The notes beneath the pieces were generated by a model, which did no database searches, was not told the origin of the DNA, and saw only the letters and a program-made list of their open reading frames with translations. A stretch of DNA of 64,000 nt from Bacteroidales bacterium. GTDB taxonomy: Bacteria > Bacteroidota > Bacteroidia > Bacteroidales > VadinHA17. Below are positions 30,175 to 37,290 of this stretch, one piece after another. Each line of letters begins with the position of its first letter. Positions within the stretch are counted from its first letter, which is position 1. The DNA lies in contig JAOZPG010000001.1 of NCBI GenBank assembly GCA_029932855.1, positions 245,084 through 309,083 on the forward strand. The letters run 5' to 3'. Made by a program: the position numbers and the translations under genes.

Positions 30175-30531
30175 TTACCATTTAAGGTCCCTGAAACTCA
30201 TTATATCAAGGCTTTTCTTTTCCTTGTGCAACTTCATGGCATAAGCCAGCATAAGGGCAGTCACTCCCAGTCCGATTACTATAGCCGTTAGTACCAGGGC
30301 CTGAGGAACCGGATCGACAATTTTGTCTATTGCTTCATTTATTCCTACTGCTGAATCGAGGATAGGAGCGGTTCCTCCCTTAACATATGCCAGGGAAACT
30401 ATAACAATATGCAGTCCTGTATCGAAAATACTGAACCCGATTATCATCCGTAAAATATTCCGGTTTGTCATAATTGCCCATAGTCCGGCGATTATTACAA
30501 TAAAACCGATTGTTAATGATACATATTCCAT
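30175..30531 (-). CDS. MrpC/MnhC (NuoK-like) subunit
   Basis: YVSLTIGFIVIIAGLWAIMTNRNILRMIIGFSIFDTGLHIVIVSL...DPVPQALVLTAIVIGLGVTALMLAYAMKLHK. Confidence 0.9.
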   Translation of the reverse strand: MEYVSLTIGFIVIIAGLWAIMTNRNILRMIIGFSIFDTGLHIVIVSLAYVKGGTAPILDSAVGINEAIDKIVDPVPQALVLTAIVIGLGVTALMLAYAMKLHKEKKSLDIMSFRDLKW

Positions 30532-30553
30532 TTTTTTGTCTTTTTTACGAAGA

Positions 30554-31243
30554 TTACTTATCTGATTGTACTGACTTGAATTCGTTAAGAATGTTAGACA
30601 GCTCAGCTCCTACTTTCAGTCCCACAAAAGAGTAGATCACCGGTATTGCCCCGGCACTCAGCAATTTACCGAATGTGCCCAGGGGGAGAATGGTATTATC
30701 CAGGAATCCTGAACCTATCAGTGCTCCCAGTGCTGCAAGTCCCACAAATACAAGTCCCGAAATACTTTCCATGAATCCAAAGAATTTATGCTGAAAGGGG
30801 GCATCCGGAAATGCAAGGAACATAAGGATTACCGCTGAGGCGATCACCGCACCCCCCTGAAAACCTCCGCCCGGACTTAAATGGCCGTTCATGAATATAT
30901 AAACGCCAAACATTACCATTATAGGGACCAGTACCCGGGCTGCAGTAATAAATATCTCGCTGTTGGGGCGAAGTGTTCGAAGTGTGGATGGTCCTTTAAG
31001 GAAAAAAGCAATTATGGCGGCTGTTAAGAATAAGATTGTGACCTCTCCCAGGGTATCCAATCCCCTGTAAGTCACCACAATGGCAGTAACCAGGTTGACC
31101 GAATTTACTTTTTCAATATTTTCTTTCTGTGCATAATAAGTTGCCAGCTCAGATAGATGGTCATTGCCTGAGAAGCTTTGTATCAATGGATAAAGCATTA
31201 ATCCGAAAGCAGCCAGTATTATAATTATGAATAATTTTCTCAT
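30554..31243 (-). CDS. MbhE-MnhB fusion-type Mrp subunit
   Basis: LVTAIVVTYRGLDTLGEVTILFLTAAIIAFFL (MbhE/MnhA-tail-like) followed by MNGHLSPGGGFQGGAVIASAVILMFLAF (MnhB motif). Confidence 0.88.
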   Translation of the reverse strand: MRKLFIIIILAAFGLMLYPLIQSFSGNDHLSELATYYAQKENIEKVNSVNLVTAIVVTYRGLDTLGEVTILFLTAAIIAFFLKGPSTLRTLRPNSEIFITAARVLVPIMVMFGVYIFMNGHLSPGGGFQGGAVIASAVILMFLAFPDAPFQHKFFGFMESISGLVFVGLAALGALIGSGFLDNTILPLGTFGKLLSAGAIPVIYSFVGLKVGAELSNILNEFKSVQSDK

Positions 31244-31262
31244 CGGAGTTTATATGTTTTAA

Positions 31263-31529
31263 TTAAACTGTTTCCTGGTCTTCAGTCCCATTTGTGGTTC
31301 TGATGCGGTTCAGGACATAAAAGAAAATGATTGTTGACAGGCCGCTTCCGATAGCGGCTTCAGTCATTGCCACATCCGGTGCTGCCAGCAGCAGGTATAA
31401 TACCGATGCAAAAAGGCTTAATACCCCTGCAGCAATAATGGCTACTATCAGTTTTTTGTGAAAAACAGCTATTCCGGTTACTACCAGCATAATCACTCCT
31501 AATGCAATACTTATTAATAAAAAACTCAT
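31263..31529 (-). CDS. DUF4040/MbhD-like Mrp subunit
   Basis: LYLLLAAPDVAMTEAAIGSGLSTIIFFYVLNR motif. Confidence 0.88.
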   Translation of the reverse strand: MSFLLISIALGVIMLVVTGIAVFHKKLIVAIIAAGVLSLFASVLYLLLAAPDVAMTEAAIGSGLSTIIFFYVLNRIRTTNGTEDQETV

Positions 31530-31564
31530 TTTTTTAGCTTTAACAGATATCTTGTTAATAAGAA

Positions 31565-31954
31565 CTATTTACTTTCTATCTTGGTTTTAAGAACTTTTTT
31601 GCTCAGTTTTAATTTGTCAACTTTTGTTTTACTGCTAAAGGGTATCTTAATATAGTAAGCAGCCCTTGCCATAACATGAGATGAAACAGGGTTGGTCATC
31701 ATAATGAAAAAGACCAGTAAAACAAGTTTACCTGCCCATGCAGGAACAATAACTATTAAGCCTGCCAGGCTAAGAATGGTTCCCAGGGTTGTTGCCTTGG
31801 TTCCAACTTGCAGGCGGTTATAGACATCGGGCATACGTACCAGACCAATGGAGGCGATAAGCAGTACCAGGGATCCGATAAGGGTTATGATTGCACCAAA
31901 TATTTCCATTTTTTCAAGTATTTTTTTACAAACTCTTTTCCAGGTATTTAGCAA
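31565..31954 (-). CDS. MrpG/MnhG subunit (start probably at the internal MEIFGAIITLIGS)
   Basis: LIASIGLVRMPDVYNRLQVGTKATTLGTILSLAGLI; LVLLVFFIMMTNPVSSHVMARAAY. Confidence 0.9.
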   Translation of the reverse strand: MLNTWKRVCKKILEKMEIFGAIITLIGSLVLLIASIGLVRMPDVYNRLQVGTKATTLGTILSLAGLIVIVPAWAGKLVLLVFFIMMTNPVSSHVMARAAYYIKIPFSSKTKVDKLKLSKKVLKTKIESK

Positions 31955-32186
31955 TAATGATAACCGCCAGGAAGCTTAATAAACCATATACCAATGCTAT
32001 ATCCAGGTATATTATGCGTCCTGTCATTTTCGCAAGAACAGCTATCAGGGCAATAGAAGATACGGTCATAATATCAAAGGCAATAACCCTGTCAACAGAT
32101 GTTTTGCCAATAAGGAATCGTATCATACTTATGGCTATACTTAAAAGTATAATAGCCATAGCGATTGTTAGAATTGTATTAACCAT
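31926..32186 (-). CDS. MrpF/MnhF subunit
   Basis: IRFLIGKTSVDRVIAFDIMTVSSIALIAVLAKMTGRIIYLDIALVYGLLSFLAVIIIAKYL. Confidence 0.9.
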   Translation of the reverse strand: MVNTILTIAMAIILLSIAISMIRFLIGKTSVDRVIAFDIMTVSSIALIAVLAKMTGRIIYLDIALVYGLLSFLAVIIIAKYLEKSL

Positions 32187-32694
32187 AAATTACCTCCAGA
32201 TATTTTTCAAATTTTTCAACTATCTTTTTACTTGCATTTTCAATCTCGTCATCTTCCACATCTATCCAATGGATAAAAAAAGAATCATCCTTTACTTCAA
32301 CAGTCAGGGTTCCTGGAGTAAGGGTAATTGAATTTGCCAGGACCATACGGCCAAATTTTGATTTAAGCCTGGTTTTAACTTCAACTATCCCCGGATTAAT
32401 TGGCAGGGAAGGGGACAGAACACGGCGTGAGACGTCGATGTTTGACTTATATAGATCGATAAAGAATATTATCAGATAAACCAGTGTGTAGGCAAAAGCC
32501 TTTGGTGTGAGTTTAATATCCGAAAAAACTTCACACTTGCGACAAAAAAGCAGGCTGCTCAAAAGAGCAATGATTATGCCTGGGATAAGAATGTCGATTT
32601 GCAGAGTATTGTTCAGAAGTATCCAAACAATCATTAAAATAAGGAAAGTGATACTTATATTCTTCATGAGATCATCTTTTGAGAACGCCGGCAA
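32179..32694 (-). CDS. MrpE/MnhE subunit
   Basis: VVKTRLKSKFGRMVLANSITLTPGTLTVEVKDDSFFIHWIDVE-type MnhE signature. Confidence 0.9.
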   Translation of the reverse strand: MPAFSKDDLMKNISITFLILMIVWILLNNTLQIDILIPGIIIALLSSLLFCRKCEVFSDIKLTPKAFAYTLVYLIIFFIDLYKSNIDVSRRVLSPSLPINPGIVEVKTRLKSKFGRMVLANSITLTPGTLTVEVKDDSFFIHWIDVEDDEIENASKKIVEKFEKYLEVIYG

Positions 32695-32813
32695 TTAGTC
32701 ATTATTGGGCCGATAATTACATTCATATTTTAAATCGCACAAAATTAACGACTTGGAAGCTATTTTTTTGCTAGTAATGTATTTGATATATTTGCATTTT
32801 AATATAAATAGAT

Positions 32814-32867
32814 ATGAAAAAAAACAGATCTATGTCTGTTTGTTTTTTTATAGTGAGTGATATTTGA
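32814..32867 (+). promoter_or_regulatory. Possible leader ORF overlapping a terminator-like hairpin upstream of the Crp/Fnr gene
   Basis: ATGAAAAAAAACAGATCTATGTCTGTTTGTTTTTTTATAGTGAGTGATATTTGA reads MKKNRSMSVCFFIVSDI*; AACAGA-TCTATG-TCTGTT hairpin followed by a T-rich tract. Confidence 0.3.
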
Positions 32868-32885
32868 TCAGAGGGGATAAATGAA

Positions 32886-33581
32886 ATGAAAAAAACAAGG
32901 GATGAAAATTGTACACAATGTGAGAGCCTGGCCGATTGTTTTAAAAACTTATCGGAAGAACAGCTCAAGACTATTCAGGAACACAGGGTACATATTAGGT
33001 ATAACAAGAAGGAGATAGTTGCCAAACAAGGTTCTTTTGCTACGCATATTATATTTATCAGGCAGGGATATTTGAAATTATATATTGAAGGGGAGTCCGA
33101 TAAGGAAGATCTGATCATAAACATTTTTGGTCCGAATCAGTTAATAGGTCTTTCCTCCCTGTTTGATAATAATACTTATCAATACAGTGTATCAACCCTT
33201 GTTCCTTCTGAACTATGTCTTTTTGAGGTTAAGGATATACAAAAGCTGATAGCCGAAAATTCAGATTTTGGATTAGGTATACTTCGCCGTTCACACAGGA
33301 GTACCCTTCATGCCTATAAGCAGATGTACAATCTTACCCATAAGCAATTGCATGGCAGGATAGCAAGTGCATTTCTGTATTTGTCACAGCAGGTATTTGT
33401 TGGTGATTCTTTTAAGATATTATTGAACAGGAATGAGCTGGCAAACTTTACTGCAATGTCAACCATGAGTGCTATCCGCACAATTAACAGCCTGAAGCAA
33501 CAGGGCATAATAAGTGATGTTAAGGGGGTGATCAGCATTCTTGACAAGGAAGCTCTTGAAGAGATAAGCAGATTTGGTTAA
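32886..33581 (+). CDS. Crp/Fnr family transcriptional regulator with N-terminal Cys cluster
   Basis: CTQCESLADCF N-terminus (C-x2-C-x5-C); cNMP-binding-type fold; HTH ILLNRNELANFTAMSTMSAIRTINSLKQQGII. Confidence 0.88.
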   Translation: MKKTRDENCTQCESLADCFKNLSEEQLKTIQEHRVHIRYNKKEIVAKQGSFATHIIFIRQGYLKLYIEGESDKEDLIINIFGPNQLIGLSSLFDNNTYQYSVSTLVPSELCLFEVKDIQKLIAENSDFGLGILRRSHRSTLHAYKQMYNLTHKQLHGRIASAFLYLSQQVFVGDSFKILLNRNELANFTAMSTMSAIRTINSLKQQGIISDVKGVISILDKEALEEISRFG

Positions 33582-36364
33582 TTATCCCATTTTGGCAGTT
33601 TGCATTCAGGACTAAGTTGCTTTAACAATTCCTGGAAATCATCAAGGCTGCGCATCATGATATCTGAATCCTCATTATGGCAATTAAGACATACACCTAC
33701 AGTAAGTATTCTTTTTTGTTCATTGAGGCTAAAAGGCCTGAAGTTATTTCGTGTGGAGACCTGGGCCCTTCTTTCACCAAGGAATGGTATCCATGCATCT
33801 TCCGGCAGATTATCATGTTTATTTAACTCATAGCGTGGAGTAAAGCTCCACTTCCTGCTTTCGTTATTGAAACTGAGTTTTCCTTCCCCGTATCCCAGGG
33901 TTACGGGATCATTGTGACACGACTTACAGCTTCTGCCTTCAGCCTGGATAGTATGGGGCCCGGCAGGGGAGAACAGGCGATGAAAGCTAAAAGTATTTGC
34001 GCCAGATCTTTTTGGATACATGTCTTTATCAAGTGTCATTACCATTCCGGGTATAGCGGGTTTTATTATCCGGTCAGATTTATTTTTATCCCGAACTTTT
34101 TCGGTTTCAATATTTTTCCTATTGTGTAATTCCACTCCCAGGGTTGGAGCTATAGCCATATACTTACCGGCATATTCAACCCAGGATCCTTTAGTATATT
34201 TATTAGCATATATATCATAGCCGGTGGTATGAGGTTCATATTCGGTATGACAGCCAAGGCAGCGTGGTGCCCACGATGTATGGCATGCACTGCAGCCCAG
34301 GTCGTCATGGGCTTCTCCCCGGGTACATATTTCTGCAGGTGGGAGGACAGGGTGCAAGTTCCCGGATAACTTAGAATACAGCCACAGGGAATCATTGTTT
34401 ATAAATGTATTTACCAGGGGGTCGCCGGATTTGAGGACTGACAGGTAGCGATGAGCCTGATCGGTAATAGCTCTCAGGTCATGGATCTTTTTTGATTCGG
34501 AATCGAATTCACCGGGAAAGAATGTTTTTCCGGGATTCTTTGTATGACAATCTTCACAGCTTACTTTCAGCTGATCTTCCTTGTGCCTGTAGATATTTCC
34601 GTCTCCCATTAATTCATAGGATGTATGGCAATCAATGCAGGCCATACCTTTACGGTGGTGAATATCATCTTCCATACGCATGAATACTCTATGATCTTCA
34701 AGTACCCTGAAGCCAGGGTTATCTAAAAGGCTGTCATGCTCATCAAGCTGTGTTTCGTGCCAGCCTTCATAATTGGTCGATATTCTTCCCGACCGGCTAT
34801 GGCATCCAAAGCAGTGATCATTACTTATATTTATTGATAATGAAGGATGAGAATTGAAGTAATAATTATTTTGCCGCTTAGTTGAGTGATAATCATTATG
34901 TGCTTTTAGTGAGCTGTCGGAATAATCCAGGTGACAGGCATTACATCCTCCCCCCCTGCTAAGCTGAGTGACAGGACCGGTTTCGGTCTTTTCATTGCCC
35001 AGGTGGCAGGAGGCACAGAGATCGCGAAGATGGTTGTCGGCAGCAGATTGCCCCAGTCCGCTAACATGACTCAGTTCATTTAGGTCTAAAGCTTCGCCAA
35101 AAACAAAGCGATCGACAGTGATCATTCCGCTTAAGGAAGACATCATGGAGGACTTAACTCGGACCGGGATATCGGGGTGGCAATCGGTGGTACCACAACT
35201 ACGCGCAGCATCTGTATTATTTCCCGGTATTAATATCATATTCCTGTGGGCATGAACTTTGTTAAGTGAGAAAGAATTTCCCCCGTGGCAGGATACACAT
35301 CCTATGGCTTCGGGATCATGAGCCGGTGAGAATCCTTTCATCCCGGAATGACAGACCAGGCAGCCTTCTTCCCTGCCAAGTACAACAGGGATGCCTGATA
35401 TTTCAAGGCTGTCGCGGTAGCTATCCGTACCGGCATACAGGGGGTTAAATGGATTGTAAAACAGCCTGTTTATTCCTTCATTCCATGGCCATTGCCATCT
35501 CCAGTTTTCGCCACGAAAGAAATTGCCGGTTACCGATAGCAGGAGGTAGGCCCAGAATGAATAAAGGATAAGGTTTCTTGTAAGTTGTTCCGGCCTGTTT
35601 CTTAATGAAGGAAGAAAATATATAAGAATTAGTATGCCGGTAATAAGCATTAAGGAAATGCCCGGGTAGCTCAGCCAGTGTAATATTTCCTGTAAGCCGA
35701 GAAAATACCAGGGCCCTTTCATAACAGGATCGAGATTATTATGTAGAGGAGCCTGGAAGAATATTGAAAGAACAGTTGTGAAGGCCAGGAGAATTATAAA
35801 GGTCCTTAAACTGCCCCAGATCGTTTTGGCATGTTCTATAATGATTATTACTAAAAATATGCTTGTTGTTGCCAGGTGGTGAACATAAATGAGCTGAAAG
35901 TCGCCTTCAGATCCCAGTACAGTGTATGAGATAAGATCACCGAAAACAGGTATTGAAGAAAGCAGGGATTCAAGTATTCTCCTGGCCTGCATACTGTCGG
36001 CATCGGCTTTTAATATAAAGCCCGAAAGCATTAACAAAAAGATAAAAAGAATGGATATTACCAGCCTGAACCAAACTCCTTTACGCAGGCTTATCTCTTT
36101 TGATTTTTTCAGGTAGTCCCAGATATGCAAAACAGCAAGAACAAGAAAGAACTGGGCACTCCAGTAGTGAAGATTCCTGAACAGGCTTGCCCAGGGATTG
36201 GCTATCAGCAGTCTTCCTATTGAGGAGTAGGGGTTTTCAATATCAAATGGAATGGCAAGAAATATTCCGGAAACAAGGGCAATAAGGAAGAAGCTCAGGG
36301 ACATCATTCCGTAGCTGTCGAAAAAGATCAGCTTCTTAATATTTCCGGTCTTTCTTAGTTGCAT
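33578..36364 (-). CDS. Cytochrome b fused to a C-terminal multiheme (12 putative sites) cytochrome c
   Basis: N-terminal cytochrome b (RNLHYWSAQFFLVLAVLHIWDYL; VHHLATTSIFLVIIIIEHAKTIW; GPWYFLGLQEILHW); C-terminal heme motifs CLVCH, CVSCH, CGTTDCH (CX4CH), CASCH, CNACH, CFGCH, CIDCH, CEDCH, CSACH, CLGCH, CKSCH, CLNCH. Confidence 0.92.
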   Translation of the reverse strand: MQLRKTGNIKKLIFFDSYGMMSLSFFLIALVSGIFLAIPFDIENPYSSIGRLLIANPWASLFRNLHYWSAQFFLVLAVLHIWDYLKKSKEISLRKGVWFRLVISILFIFLLMLSGFILKADADSMQARRILESLLSSIPVFGDLISYTVLGSEGDFQLIYVHHLATTSIFLVIIIIEHAKTIWGSLRTFIILLAFTTVLSIFFQAPLHNNLDPVMKGPWYFLGLQEILHWLSYPGISLMLITGILILIYFLPSLRNRPEQLTRNLILYSFWAYLLLSVTGNFFRGENWRWQWPWNEGINRLFYNPFNPLYAGTDSYRDSLEISGIPVVLGREEGCLVCHSGMKGFSPAHDPEAIGCVSCHGGNSFSLNKVHAHRNMILIPGNNTDAARSCGTTDCHPDIPVRVKSSMMSSLSGMITVDRFVFGEALDLNELSHVSGLGQSAADNHLRDLCASCHLGNEKTETGPVTQLSRGGGCNACHLDYSDSSLKAHNDYHSTKRQNNYYFNSHPSLSINISNDHCFGCHSRSGRISTNYEGWHETQLDEHDSLLDNPGFRVLEDHRVFMRMEDDIHHRKGMACIDCHTSYELMGDGNIYRHKEDQLKVSCEDCHTKNPGKTFFPGEFDSESKKIHDLRAITDQAHRYLSVLKSGDPLVNTFINNDSLWLYSKLSGNLHPVLPPAEICTRGEAHDDLGCSACHTSWAPRCLGCHTEYEPHTTGYDIYANKYTKGSWVEYAGKYMAIAPTLGVELHNRKNIETEKVRDKNKSDRIIKPAIPGMVMTLDKDMYPKRSGANTFSFHRLFSPAGPHTIQAEGRSCKSCHNDPVTLGYGEGKLSFNNESRKWSFTPRYELNKHDNLPEDAWIPFLGERRAQVSTRNNFRPFSLNEQKRILTVGVCLNCHNEDSDIMMRSLDDFQELLKQLSPECKLPKWDN

Positions 36365-36772
36365 CTATGTCAGTTGTATGATTATGCTTTTACCGTCACT
36401 GGTCCTGCTGTAATTATAGCTTTCGAGAGACTTTTTGGCCGGACCTTTCAGGCATGTGCCGTTCAGGTCGAAAACCGAACCGTGACAGGGGCATATCAGT
36501 TTATTATTTTCCATATGCTTTATCCTGCATCCCAGGTGGGTGCATCTTGAAGAAAAAATGCTCAGCCTGTCATTTTCTTTTATAACAATTACCTGGTCAA
36601 GAAAATGAATGCCTGCAGAAATATCTGCAGGTATTTTTATTTCTTTATTCAGGTTTTGCAGGAGTTTATGGTTTTTTACAGAAATGTGCCAGATAAGATA
36701 AAATGGAAATAGCAATATTAGTCCCGTGAGCCTGAAAAAATCCTTTCGTGATATTTTTAGTCCTTTTTTCAT
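36365..36772 (-). CDS. Rieske [2Fe-2S] protein
   Basis: CTHLGCRIKHMENNKLICPCHGSVFDLNGTCLKGPAKKSLESY; N-terminal membrane anchor; directly abuts the cytochrome b gene. Confidence 0.93.
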   Translation of the reverse strand: MKKGLKISRKDFFRLTGLILLFPFYLIWHISVKNHKLLQNLNKEIKIPADISAGIHFLDQVIVIKENDRLSIFSSRCTHLGCRIKHMENNKLICPCHGSVFDLNGTCLKGPAKKSLESYNYSRTSDGKSIIIQLT

Positions 36773-37290
36773 TTACTTAAAGCATAAAACTACAATATAA
36801 TAGCTTAATATCAGAATAGCTTTTTCCCTTAAAAAGGATAGTATTCAATGATATAATTATGGCAAGTATTTCATTACTAATAATATAAATAGCAGTAAAT
36901 ATCTCTTAAAAAGTAATTAATCTAAATAAACACAAAAAAAGCTTTTTGGAGTTTTATAAGAAGTGTTTCAATTAATAAGGATGAGGCTAAATCCTTTTTT
37001 TGCTGCAAGTTGTGATATCTCAGGCAATTGGTGAGCTCAGTTTTTTTCTTTCCATTACAAACAGAAATAAATAATACAGGATCTTTTATTATATAATCTT
37101 AATATAAATAACTAGCTTAAAGGTCAGATAAACAGTAAGATACACTTAATATATTGTATAACATTTTTTTTCTTTCACTATCTGCCTGAATTTCTATATT
37201 TTCAATACCAATTAAAACTATTCAAAAAGTTTCACAGTAACATATATGAGAATATTGATGCGTTTTTAAGTATTAAGAAATATTTAGGAA

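Noticed and set aside
21162-32694. Operon as a hydrogen-evolving Mbh-type [NiFe] hydrogenase
   Set aside because: The large subunit lacks both CxxC pairs needed for the NiFe centre.
21162-32694. Operon as an ordinary Nuo complex I
   Set aside because: It has a full Mrp set (MnhB, C, E, F, G and DUF4040), lacks NuoA, NuoJ, NuoE, NuoF and NuoG homologues, and its ferredoxin subunit is fused to a GltD-like protein.
36773-37290. About 518-bp AT-rich intergenic region between Rieske and molybdoenzyme genes as a possible ncRNA locus
   Set aside because: No convincing stem, repeat or promoter pair could be identified by eye; likely a divergent regulatory region only.
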